Part shown: piece by piece, positions 1 through 9,735 of the stretch
Position numbering within the stretch: the first letter of the stretch is position 1
Layout: each line of letters starts with the position of its first letter
Assembly (NCBI GenBank): GCA_949825045.1
Contig: OX463812.1
Coordinates: 4,572,661 to 4,636,660, forward strand
Direction of reading: 5' to 3'
DNA: 64,000 nucleotides
From: Argyresthia goedartella
Taxonomy: Eukaryota; Arthropoda; Insecta; Lepidoptera; Argyresthiidae
Notes under the pieces: model-generated
What the model was told of the DNA's origin: nothing
The model's input: the letters and a program-made list of their open reading frames with translations, nothing else
Databases searched by the model: none
Translations under genes and position numbers: made by a program

Positions 1-850
1 CCTCTGAGGTTAGAGTTTTCCTCTCCTTAGACGCCTTCACTATCTCATCGCGTTTGGCTCTGCGGACGAGTTTCACGACAATTGGACGAGGAAGATTCTT
101 AGGATTGGTTGCGGTAGGGGCCAGTGTTGAGCGACGGGGGCCAGCGCGGTACATACCATCGACATCAAAGTCAGTAAGCGCTACTCCTAATTTGCTTGCG
201 GCAATCATGGTCAACTGGTGGAGGTTTTCGTGCTCAGTTTCGGGTACTCCTATTATTTCTAATTCGTTTCTTATGCCCTGTTGTTCTTGCGTATCTACAG
301 TCATTTTCAGATCAGCAACAGTGCAACGAAGCTCGGCAATTTCAAGGTTGCGCGACGCCAGCTGCTTTTCCTTTTCTCCAGGAGTAGACTGTGACGATGA
401 CAGGATGGTAAGTTGATTTTTTAATTCCATGACGTCTTTCCTTAGTAGTGCCATTTCTGTGCTTTGCAGGGTTAAGTCGTTCACTGCTTTTTTTAATTGG
501 CGTATTTCAGTCAATAAAATTGTTAAATCGAAAGCGTCGCCAATCTGCATGGAGGTGTCCAGTGCAGCTTCTGAGAGTGCAGCAGCTCTGTTTTTCCTAT
601 AGGTGACATTCAAGAGTTCTTGTTGTTGACTAGGGCGCACGGGAGTATTTGAGTTATCCGTTTTTCGTTTTTTACATTTGCACTCCGGGCATACACATGA
701 GAGATTGTTAGGGTCCGTAGACTCAGGTGTCAGGGAACTATAAACACACAATTTGTGAAGTCTATTATCGCAGCTCACGCAATCATAGTACTCGTTTTCT
801 AAGATATCGTCACAACATGCGGCACATAGCAGGAATGGTCCCATTGCCAT
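1..850 (-). CDS. LINE ORF1 protein, PHD-like zinc finger plus coiled coil and FP-type domain (runs off left edge)
   Basis: The frame is open from an ATG at 850 to the window edge, 283 codons without a stop. Residues about 8-60 form a cysteine/histidine cluster (LCAACCDDIL, YDCVSCDNRLHKLCVY, CVCPECKC) of the PHD-finger type. Residues about 105-190 are rich in heptad Leu/Glu/Lys and look like a coiled coil. From about 190 the motif NELEIIGVPETEHENLHQL resembles the C-terminal domain of baculovirus-FP-like ORF1 proteins of insect CR1/Jockey-group LINEs, followed by a basic stretch. Such proteins bind element RNA in the retrotransposition particle. The frame stays open upstream to a TAA near 1060 but has no earlier Met. 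The matching ORF2 would lie left of the window. The lack of stops suggests a young copy. The family assignment is by architecture only. Confidence 0.72.
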   Translation of the reverse strand, partial: MAMGPFLLCAACCDDILENEYYDCVSCDNRLHKLCVYSSLTPESTDPNNLSCVCPECKCKKRKTDNSNTPVRPSQQQELLNVTYRKNRAAALSEAALDTSMQIGDAFDLTILLTEIRQLKKAVNDLTLQSTEMALLRKDVMELKNQLTILSSSQSTPGEKEKQLASRNLEIAELRCTVADLKMTVDTQEQQGIRNELEIIGVPETEHENLHQLTMIAASKLGVALTDFDVDGMYRAGPRRSTLAPTATNPKNLPRPIVVKLVRRAKRDEIVKASKERKTLTSE

Positions 851-3170
851 GATTTCCTCCTTCTTCTCAGAACTTAAATCCAGTAATGAAATTATTGTAA
901 AGTTGTAGTCCTCACAGAGACAGCGTAATAACTCACGGAGTGTTGTCGCTTCTGCTACTTGTTTACTCGATGCAATGCTGTACGCCGAGACAAGCGGGTG
1001 AGTCACACGTTGATCGTGGTCGCGCGGTGCGCGGCGGTAGTGGTTGCTGCTCGAGGTTGATGCTTACTCCACTCACGTAAAAGTCAGAATCGCCTGGGGT
1101 CGCTGGGCGGCTCGGAGCACGGGCGTGTTGCGTGATCGACGCGGTGACAATTTATGTTTTGCTGTCTAAAGCTTTCCCGGTGTAATTTTGATATACTAGT
1201 GGTAACAACTTGATTATTATGGTTATGTATGTTTATTGAACAAAAAATCACTTTAAAAAACAAGGGATTTTGGTAGTAATAGCAATAAAAAACAGAGAGT
1301 GCCAACTGATGCAGTTACACGTTCAAATGGCGCCTAAACTATGAACCTTGAAAGGGGGGGGGCAGTACTGATAGTACCCCATGAACCTTACTCCAGTGTT
1401 TCACTCAAATTCGCACCATTAAAAAAAAAACACAGTTACTTCTTTATTAATTAGAAATATAACGTTTTGAAAAATTATGTCACAATATTTTTCCGTAGGA
1501 TCAATGTTTTAAGAGCAGAATGGGTTAAACATAATCAAGACGTATTTTCAGTAGAGGAAACGGTAAGTGTTTCATCCATTGAGTTAACCGCACCACACCC
1601 TCATAGTGACTGGGGCGACGCGATACTATATCCATACAGCTTGTTTCAGAACACCGTCTAGGTCCAAAAGATTTTGGGTCAATACCCGTTCAGGGCTTTT
1701 GGATGCCTAAAATAAAGATGTCCTGGTAAAACGGTTTCGAAGTGACTGTTGGAAAATATCTGGTCTGAAGATGGGTTCTATTTTACATTTCTCTGATATA
1801 GCAAATTATTATAGCAGTGTAGTACATTTCTTACAGCCAACTGTCGGATGACCTTTAAACACCCTTGGCAGGAAGGCATGCACTGCAAGCAAATCGACAG
1901 CAGTGTTGGCTAGATGCAGTGTCGTCGCTTGCTGTCAGCCACGCAAACAACAGTCGCGCTTTTGCAGGTGGCGAGGGCAGAAGCACGCATCGCTCTGTGC
2001 ACAAAAAAGCTCGAGAGAAAAGTGAACATTGACATATCATCTGAATCATACATTATAATCTAGTCAGATAAAATGCATGGGATATTTCATACATGCCAAG
2101 CGCCTATGCCATTGTCGTGGGATATTTTATATAAGTAATTTAATATTATTCGGCCATGACGTCGCTTCAGTGAATGTAGGGTTAATGAGCATAGATACGT
2201 CCTCTTAGTGCAACGTCTGTTCAAACACTGTTGGCTGGAAGCTTGCGAGAAGCTTGCTTGCAGAATGCCGTTTAGCTAAACTCGCTTTTCCAAGATGACC
2301 TTCCAAGCCGTTCCTGGCAGCCGTGTATTAGAGAACATTTAGTCTTGTTGTCGTCTGAGTCAAAAGTCCGTCATGTCAAGCTCAAATCGATCAAAGTTCC
2401 ATGTCAAAGTCTGTCAGAGTCGACCGGAGGTTGCCAGGATCGTCATGGCCCTGCTCAGTCTCCTTTGACAGTAATTTTTGTCCATGTGATAATAGGTGGC
2501 TCTGTGAGCTGTAGACTTTGCAAACGATACAGGAAATTAGCGTTTTTTTTTCATAACTTTCTACACCCCTGACCCCTTAAAGCTTGTCAAATGAACAAGG
2601 CAGTGCAAGTTTTAAAAACAAAACACAAAATATACATATAATTATCGAACCTGTTCACAAAATTTAATGAGGTCATCATGAGGTTTCTCTACAGGTCGCA
2701 TTTCAAAACCGATTGTGAAATGCGACCAGTAGAGGAAAACAGCCGGAAATCCGGACACACGAAAACATTTTATCCAAGCTGAAACCGAGACGCTTCGGCC
2801 GCTTCGCCCTCTCAGTCAATTATTTTTTCATTATGATGTCATTCTCGTTATTTTTCACACGTTTAGCCACTTATTCAATACCTACTCCATTTGGAGCGGC
2901 AATTTAAATAAGAGTAATTTCTGATTTTGTAGCGTAACAGTATCAAAAAATATAAGTTAGAAGAACAACAATAAATAAAAGTCAAGAGAACATAAGAGTG
3001 TTAAAAATTTATCGCCAACTTCCAACTATGATGTGGCTATGCAGAAGGATGAAAGAAGATGAAATAAATTAAGAATAAAATGAGAAATAACAAAACAAAC
3101 AAAGAATTAGTATTTTTTTAAACAGAGCTAAAAGGTCTTTAAATGTAAATTGAAACCAATAAAAACATAC
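851..3170. other. Non-coding stretch beside the SLC17 exons
   Basis: I see no convincing coding exon here on either strand; open frames are short and of non-coding composition. The part next to the LINE ORF1 (851-1080) is GC-rich and is probably that element's 5' untranslated region. It includes one inverted repeat (2687-2734). Remaining SLC17 exons were looked for on the minus strand and not found. Confidence 0.5.
2687..2734. repeat. Inverted repeat, 19 bp arms
   Basis: Arms 2687-2705 and 2716-2734 (left CTCTACAGGTCGCATTTCA) are complementary with one mismatch around a 10-base spacer. This is a short foldback with no further context to assign it. Confidence 0.6.
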
Positions 3171-3309
3171 CTGTATAAACGTAAGTACTAAGCCTCCCGA
3201 GCTCACCCAAAGGTGCCCACTTGCCCAATATCGTGTGAATGCTAGGGTAAAATGCGGCCTGAGTAATTCCTTGAAGGAAACGGCAGGCACATATCGCCAT
3301 CCAGCCACC
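3171..3309 (-). CDS. SLC17-type anion/phosphate cotransporter, third visible exon
   Basis: On the minus strand an acceptor (TTATTTCAG) precedes 46 open codons plus one base, followed by the donor GTATGT. The translation includes ICACRFLQGITQAAFYPS and ILGKWAPLGELGRLST. This matches the segment around TM4 of the SLC17 branch of the major facilitator superfamily, where an R-x-x-x-G-x-x-x-x-x-x-x-P pattern and K-W-A-P are conserved. It joins in frame to the exon ending at 3666 (...PWMAAL then GGWMA...). It ends in phase 1, so at least one more exon must follow, probably left of the window. The product should be a 12-helix membrane transporter. Family call is strong; substrate unknown. Confidence 0.88.
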
Positions 3310-3665
3310 CTGAAATAAGAGATATCGTCATCATTTAATGTGATCTTCAAACTTGAACATACCAAACCAAACGGAACAAGTCAATTTTCAGAATCTGATG
3401 ATCAAATTGTTAGTCTATAAATACTTTAATATCAATAACGACACTACGAAGAAAAAGTCTCAATCTGTTATTTTAACTAAGATTAGTTAACAACTTCAAG
3501 TACTGATCATTGCGGAAAAAATATTTCTCATTTTCAAACAGTGATATGGCAATAACATGCTAGTAAAACTTGACCACACATTCACAGAGTATGTCTTTCA
3601 TACTATTCTTTACAATTGCAGATAAACAAATTGAATTGAATATATATAGTTTCTTTTTTACTTAC
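3310..3665 (-). other. Intron between SLC17 exons
   Basis: A 356 bp intron with donor GTAAGT (minus strand, from 3665) and acceptor TTTCAG (to 3310). It is AT-rich with no open frame of note, and both splice sites match the animal consensus. Confidence 0.8.
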
Positions 3666-3845
3666 CAGTGCAGCCATCCACGGAGTTATTATGGACAGAA
3701 TTCCATTAGAGAGAAGTCCCACGCAAAGGGGTATTTTCCCTCCAAACTTTTGTGCAATGATGCCCATGGGCAAATTACCTAATGTGTAGGCGATGAAGAA
3801 AGAAGATGAGATCATTTCTTGCGTTGATTTCGACCAGTTGTATGT
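3666..3845 (-). CDS. SLC17-type anion/phosphate cotransporter, second visible exon
   Basis: The exon is 180 bp, 60 codons, phase 0 at both ends, with acceptor TATACTTCAG and donor GTAAGT. The translation begins TYNWSKSTQEMISSSFFIAY and continues YTLGNLPMGIIAQKFGGK, then a hydrophobic helix to PWMAAL. This is the TM2 to TM3 region of SLC17 carriers: the W-S-x-x-x-Q start, the small-residue helix with N-L-P-M-G (usually Q-I-P-G-G) and the K-F-G-G-K loop that follows. It connects in phase to the exon at 14189-14448 over a 10.3 kb intron and to the exon at 3171-3309 over 356 bp. Confidence 0.9.
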
Positions 3846-4104
3846 CTGAAGTATAAAATTATGTTAATTTTCTAGACAATTTAATGTATCTAAACTCTGT
3901 GAAAACAATTATGTTTCCAATTGTAACTATAGTACATTTTATTAAGATATCTGATCATCGCAAACGCGCATGAAACTACGATTTTCTTACATCGTATCGT
4001 ATGGTATATATTTATTGCACATGGAAATTAATATAACAAGCTTAAAGAAAAGACATTTTACAAAGGCCAGCTTATTTCTAAGAAGCGATAAATTTGAAAG
4101 CAGC

Positions 4105-4124
4105 GATAGATAGATAGATAGATA
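4105..4124. repeat. GATA microsatellite, tail of a minus-strand LINE
   Basis: Five GATA units. Read on the minus strand this is a (TATC)5 run after AATGAATAAATT. A short tandem tail after an AATAAA-like sequence is typical of LINE 3' ends, so I place the end of the 4105-7247 element here. Confidence 0.55.
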
Positions 4125-5361
4125 AATTTATTCATTAAAGTAACGCTACAAATACATATTTTAAAATATAAATGCATCGAAAAAATACATAAAAAGATCA
4201 ATTAAACTATTAGCACACCAAAAAAACATAATAATAGCACACCAAAACAACGAACACAATCAAGGCAATTATTGTGATGTGGTTGTACCGCGACAATTAA
4301 TTGGCCCTGACTCAAAAAGTCACAGACGAGTCTATGACGCTGATATTCTGCCAGAGCCAAAACGGATGAGACAAAAATATGCTCCATTACACATTACATA
4401 GTGTAAATAATAAATTGAAAATAAAGGGTATTCATATTCATAGTAAAAGTCAGGTGAGGTGAAAAATAGCAAGATTTATTTGAAATTAAATATTGAAATC
4501 ATTATTGTATTCAATTGTCATAATATTGAATTATAAATCAGTAAGAGAGTAATTTGAAATTGAATAATTAAATAATTATTGTATTAAATTATTATAATAA
4601 CTTTTGAATTATATTTAGATAAATGTATAAGAGAATAACTTTTGTGATTTAAGAATGGCAAATAATAATAATGAATGTAATGTCAATGGGGGCAGTCGGA
4701 TAAAAAGAGATACTTTATGTCGGGATAAAATTTTCCTAAATGCATGTCAGTGACGTACTGTTTCCTCAGCTTTTTGATGTTGCATTAAAAACTTTCTGTT
4801 AGCACTTCTAAGATCAACTTTACTAGATAGTGGTCGTTGGGGCGGCGGGATATTATTCTAGTACTTAGTGGCACGGTAATTGAAACTGCTACGGAAAGCA
4901 GCACTTTTGTATCGAGGCATTGATAGCAAAGGAACAAGTGAGTTTTTCATAAAGATAAGAGGGTGTCCTTTTCAGTACAACCACAAACAAAAGCCTTAAA
5001 AAATACAAATGCTGTCGAGCTTTCAGTTTTAAAATGTTTGTCGAATTTAAAAATGAAGTGACGCTTTATAATCGGGGAGGGATTAAAAAGCAGAACCTGG
5101 CAAAGGCATTTTGAACTCTCTGTATGAGTTTTTTTGTCTTCTCAAACATACATGATCCATACACAGTAATACAATAGTTGAGCTTTGATAAAACTAAAGC
5201 TACATGATCCTCAAAACCCAGTTTTTCATCCATAAGAAGACCAAGAAGACCTAGTGAATGAAGTACATGAAGTTTCAAGTTTCACGGACTCCATTCACCA
5301 GGATCCGTAGATCATGCACATCTATTGCCTGAATCTGATTATTTGAGCCCAGTATCATGCA

Positions 5362-5475
5362 CATTGACTTATTTGGGTTCAGGACCAGAGTGTTATCAGA
5401 TGATCATTGCGCTATTGACTTATTGATTGACTTATTTGGGTTCAGGACCAGAGTGTTATCAGATGATCATTGCGC
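5362..5475. repeat. Tandem duplication with 64 bp period inside the LINE remnant
   Basis: About 50 bases starting ATTGACTTATTTGGGTTCAG at 5362 recur at 5426 with almost no change, up to GCGC. This is a local duplication in already dead LINE sequence. Confidence 0.8.
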
Positions 5476-7247
5476 CATAAGGCCTCCACTCCCTTAAGGG
5501 GATCGTTTTAATGTAAAGTTGAAGATCATCGGCATACAGGTAATGATTACTGTTATTATAAAGTGGAGGGGTCCACATATGGATCCTTTGGGCACTCCTC
5601 TATCCAGATTAACCTGCGACTGCAACTGCATGCCTTTTGTCCTATTCAGCACTACCTGTTGGGATCGGTTGCTAAGATAGCTATTAACCCAATTTATGGC
5701 AGGACCATCAATACCCATATAAAGCCAGCTTAGACAGCAGTATGGGAATGTTCAAAGCATCAAAAGCTCTGGAGAAATCCAGGAGAACAAGTATGGATCC
5801 CCTTCCCTGATCCTGAGAAGACAAGACATCGTCCACCACATCTAACAGTGCTGATGCAGTAATACGTCCCTTTCTGAACCCAGATTGACGCTGAGGCAGG
5901 ACATCATTATTCTCACAGTACTTTGAGACCTGGTTATATATAACTTTTTCTAAAACTTTTGATAGGTACGGTAAAATACTTATTGCACGTAGGTCGCTTA
6001 CGTTAACAAGGTTGTCTATTTTAAGTATGGGTCGGGCATTCGCAGTCTTTCATTGGGCTGGAAAAGTTGAAGAGGACCTTTTTACCATAGCAGTTATGAC
6101 TTTAAGAGTACGAGGCTGGGTTAGCAGAATCTTATCGTCGGTGATCCCATCTGCTCCTTTTGCATTCGAACTTATGGCAAGGATAGTTTTGGCTATACAC
6201 TGCTCATCCACCTGGTCTAATGAGAACTCAGCGTGACTGTGTCTATTAAATTCGAAATAAGTTGGACGCGATAAGGAGACCGTACTATCGCCAGGGACAT
6301 TTAAAAAGTTGGCATTCATTTGATCTACATCATTGAAATGTACAGGTAAATCACAATTTTTTTTAAAGTTTGATAGATAGGTTCTCCCACATTTTTTCTA
6401 AAACTTATTAGCGTGTTTATTGATGTGTTTTTTACCATAAATAGCCACATTAACAAGATGTTTCAGAGACTTGTACTGCTCGCATCATCAAAAAAACGTT
6501 AACAGAGCGTGTTTATCATAAAGTTCTAACAGGTGCCTCCCAAAACATTCAACGATTTTGTCAACAGATGCTCAAGACAAAATTTCCTCCTTACAGTCAA
6601 ACAAATTGATATCATAATTGAAATTTTCCAAATTTATTTTATTGATATACCTGTTTACACTATAACGCGTCTGTAATTTTTCCTGTTTGATTTTTAATAT
6701 TGCTATAACCATAAAATGGCCCTGGTGAGGAATGTTAATTAAAGAGACGTTCGATACAGGCGCATTTGTGCACACCAGATCAAGGAGTCAAGCACTTTGA
6801 GGTGTAAAATGTGTCGGGTCTGAAACTTTTTTTTTAATATTCATGCTTCTTAGGAAATCATTTAAACGTAGCGTTGCACTACCAGTGGTATTCAAAATAT
6901 CTATATTAAAATCACCTAAAACCACCACCCTATCACAATAAGAAAAGGCCGTGATAGAACCTGTGAGGGCGTCGAGTAAGTCATCAAGCTTAACCTATTC
7001 AGGACGATAAGCAGTTAAAATTATAATCCTAGTCGACTTGACACTCATTGAGATCCACAGTTGTTCAATATGAGTGGTGGGAGCCGGGCGTGGACACGTG
7101 CTCGTGGCTAAGCAGCCAGCGCCGTGTGTGCAGCATGCCTCAGTCTATAACCCGGAACCTCTGGCGCGTTTCCTTTCTGACCAGCCCAGAGCCAGGTCTC
7201 GTTTATCGCGATCACATCAGGCATTTCCCTCATTAGTAAACTTTGAG

Positions 7248-7306
7248 AAATTTGCAATTAACCATTACATGGGGCTGTCCCCCATGTAATGGTTAATTGC
7301 AAATTT
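7248..7306. repeat. Perfect hairpin, 27 bp arms
   Basis: Arms 7248-7274 and 7280-7306 are perfectly complementary around a 5-base spacer; the arm contains CAATTAACCATTACATGGGG. It sits at the 5' end of the LINE remnant at 4105-7247. Confidence 0.9.
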
Positions 7307-7837
7307 ACAGAGAAAGAAATGCAAGAGAAATAGAAGTAAGCGGTGCTGCAAAAGTACAAATAGAAGCATAACAGAAAATAGGTGCAATATGACCACAAAA
7401 ACCAGTTTCTCGTCAAAAATTTTCGCGCGTTCACATATCCACATAGAAATCCTATACTCCCATAATCTACGTTTCAACACATTTATAAGTAAATTCGTTA
7501 TTACAGCAAACAGTAATATAAAACATTTAAAACATGCATTAAACAAAAAACAGCCTACTAGCAAAGGCAGCAGAAATTAGTGGCGGCGAGGAAGCACTTT
7601 GTCATGAGCAATGTATTCGACTGACAGCAGAATAATGCTGCTCCTCCCCGACAAGTCGCAGACCAAGCTCAAGTGCAGGGCGGGCCTGCTGCCGCACATT
7701 AACAATTCCTCAGCAAGGAAACGCTGTTGCCAGCCGACTAGCAGAAGAAGCTAGCTGTGAGTTTAATATCTCGGTAAATTAGTTAAAAAGAAATAACGAC
7801 ACAAAAGTTCATTATTAAGGAGTAAATTAAATTTAAT
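7307..7837. other. Intronic stretch, nothing recognised
   Basis: AT-rich sequence with a GC-richer patch near 7570-7760. No coding or repeat identity could be given. Confidence 0.4.
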
Positions 7838-8400
7838 TTTTCCTAAAACGTCTGAACTGAGGGCCCAAACTTTTTCGGCAGTATTGATTAGGCCAGGCCT
7901 TCTACACTACCATTCATTGGGATATTTTAAGATTTTTTAACCAAAATGGAACATACCGTCCATTCTCCTAAATGCTATACTTTAGGAGAAAATTGATTTA
8001 CAATTTTTGGTAGGAAAAAAATCTGTAGGGTATATATGACTTTGTTACTTTTTTGAGACTAATCAGCGTGTACTCTCATATAAGCTATCTGTTAAGCGAA
8101 TAGTTGTTGCTTGAACTGTCGGAAGTAATTACGTTTTGTGTGGGGCAATAAATAATTAGTGCAGCTAATATTATTATTATTATCAGTGTTTCCGTTTTGT
8201 GATATCGAAGTAAGTACCTAGACTACTTTGATATTGTCTATTTTAGTTGAAGATTGAAGAATGTCATGTCATGAGCCTATTTTTCCTATGTTTATTTTAT
8301 TGCTGATTCATTATCAGGATGTGAAGGATAGTGTAAAAGGCCTAGCCTAGTCAATATTGCCGAAAAAGTTTGGGCCCTCAAATCAGACGTTTTAGGAAAA
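7838..8400. mobile_element. 563 bp MITE with 79 bp terminal inverted repeats
   Basis: The segment 7838-7916 (TTTTCCTAAAACGTCTGA, then GGGCCCAAACTTTTTCGGCA) is matched in reverse complement by 8322-8400 with scattered mismatches. The interior is AT-rich without an ORF, so it is non-autonomous. No clear target-site duplication is visible, so the superfamily is unknown. It lies in the SLC17 intron. Confidence 0.8.
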
Positions 8401-8569
8401 TTCTTATTTCACTGACCGAGCGAGCGACGCGAGCGAAGGGCTCCATTTCGACACTATAGGAGGCCGATTTTACTTTCGTCTGTCTCTATGTCTGTGTGTC
8501 TGTCAGGTCCGGTCTAGGGGCCACAGTTTTCAAGCGATCCTCAAAAAAACTCGAAATTCAAAAATTCAA

Positions 8570-9735
8570 AATTCAAAAAGTGTTTATTTCCATAAGAAAC
8601 ACATAGGTAACATTTGGAGAATGTCAAATCTTAAACTAACACATGTATAAGGTACAGGGAAATATAGAACTCAATTTGAATTCCGTCACCTCAATGTTTT
8701 AGATGCTGGAGGCAAAGAGGCGACTAGAAACCTCCAGCTTTATACGTTATTTTTTACAGAATTGGAGCAAACACCTTCCCAAGCTTTCTTGTCTTCTACA
8801 TAATCTGATATTTTGTAGTAACCTTTTTTACATAAGTGATTTTTAACAACATTTTTTAATTTATTTACAGACAATTTTTGTAACTCAGTCGGTATTTTGT
8901 TGTAAAAGCGAATACATTGCCCTTTAAAAGATACATTAACCTTATGGAGCCTAGTAGTAGGTATAGCTAGTTTATTCCTATTTCTAGTGTTAACATTGTG
9001 CCTGTCGCTATTCTTAGGAAATTTATCAATATTTTTGTGGACGTACATTAGGTTTTCATAAATATACTGACACGGCACTGTCATAATGTTAATTTCCTTA
9101 AATTTACAACGCAGTGACTCTCTGGGACCCACATTGTAGATTGCACGAACAGCCCTCTTTTGCAGCACAAATATAATGTTAATGTCTGCAGCGTTCTCCC
9201 ACAGCAGTATGCCGTAAGACATAATGCTATGGAAGTAGCTGAAGTAAACTAGTCTAGCTGTTTCCACGTCCGTAAAAAGACGGATTTTTTTAACTGCATA
9301 AACTGCGGAACTGAGTTTTTTTGATAGCTTATCTATGTGTGGGCCCCACTGAAGCTTATTATCTAAGGTGATTCCTAGGAATACCGTGCTATCTACAATT
9401 TCTAAATTTTCATCTTTAACATTAACATTAGCCGAGACTTGTTTAACATTGGAGAGTATAAACCGAATACATGTAGTTTTGTTATTGTTCAGTAACAGAT
9501 TATTAGCACTGAACCAATTGACTACCTTTGAGATTGCATTATTCACATCGTCAAAGTTCAAACTGCGTCGTTTCATTTTAAACAAAAGTGAAGTGTCATC
9601 TGCAAACAGTACAATCTCATGATTATCTCTGACAAGATGTGGCAGGTCATTAATATAAACCAAAAACAGGAATGGCCCGAGTATGGAACCCTGCGGTACA
9701 CCCATAGTACATTCGGCACACGTGTTCCTTGAATT
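8570..9735 (-). mobile_element. 5'-truncated LINE copy, Jockey/CR1 group (TTTGAN-tail family)
   Basis: The minus-strand element consists of the RT C-terminal ORF, about 170 bp of 3' untranslated DNA and a tail of repeated TTTGAA units at 8570-8590. Further copies of the same family are at 18826-19500, 27865-29403, 32345-34137 and 61557-62550. Typical 5' truncation by incomplete reverse transcription is seen. Confidence 0.8.
8740..9705 (-). CDS. Reverse transcriptase C-terminal part of a LINE
   Basis: An uninterrupted 321-residue frame starts at the RT motif GVPQGSILGPFLFLVYINDL and contains the catalytic box as LFADDTSLLFK (FADD in place of YADD). It continues through VFLGITLDNKLQWGPHIDKL and the thumb/C-terminal region (YFSYFHSIMSYGILLW, LQKRAVRAIYN, GYYKISDYV). 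Endonuclease and N-terminal RT are missing, so it is not functional alone. The Met at 9705 is internal to the original ORF2, not a true start. Because it is still open, this is a younger insertion than its neighbour at 9736-12350. Confidence 0.85.
   Translation of the reverse strand: MGVPQGSILGPFLFLVYINDLPHLVRDNHEIVLFADDTSLLFKMKRRSLNFDDVNNAISKVVNWFSANNLLLNNNKTTCIRFILSNVKQVSANVNVKDENLEIVDSTVFLGITLDNKLQWGPHIDKLSKKLSSAVYAVKKIRLFTDVETARLVYFSYFHSIMSYGILLWENAADINIIFVLQKRAVRAIYNVGPRESLRCKFKEINIMTVPCQYIYENLMYVHKNIDKFPKNSDRHNVNTRNRNKLAIPTTRLHKVNVSFKGQCIRFYNKIPTELQKLSVNKLKNVVKNHLCKKGYYKISDYVEDKKAWEGVCSNSVKNNV

Larger units (their letters stand above)
4105..7247 (-). mobile_element. Decayed non-LTR retrotransposon (CR1/Jockey group), 5'-truncated
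   Basis: Broken fragments follow in the correct LINE order on the minus strand. An endonuclease start with MPDVIAINETWLW lies near 7230-7190, and VVVLGDFNIDIL near 6925, followed by a DPTHFTPQSA segment. A linker with ISSNAKGADGITDDKIL lies at 6050-6319, and an RT core with NWVNSYLSNRSQQVV and GVPKGSICGPL at 5494-5718. A C-terminal part with LGFEDHV and RVQNAFARFCF lies at 5066-5278. Stops and frameshifts separate them, so it is inactive. The 5' boundary coincides with a hairpin at 7248-7306 and the 3' end with a (TATC)n tail. It lies in the large SLC17 intron in the same orientation as the gene. It resembles the fragment at 20560-22350. Confidence 0.75.

Noticed and set aside
54..416. Plus-strand 120-codon frame at the left edge
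   Set aside because: It is the antisense shadow of the minus-strand LINE ORF1 (1-850), which has clear zinc-finger and FP-type motifs.
7048..7289. Two overlapping plus frames ending at the hairpin
   Set aside because: They arise from antisense LINE endonuclease sequence plus the palindrome arms.
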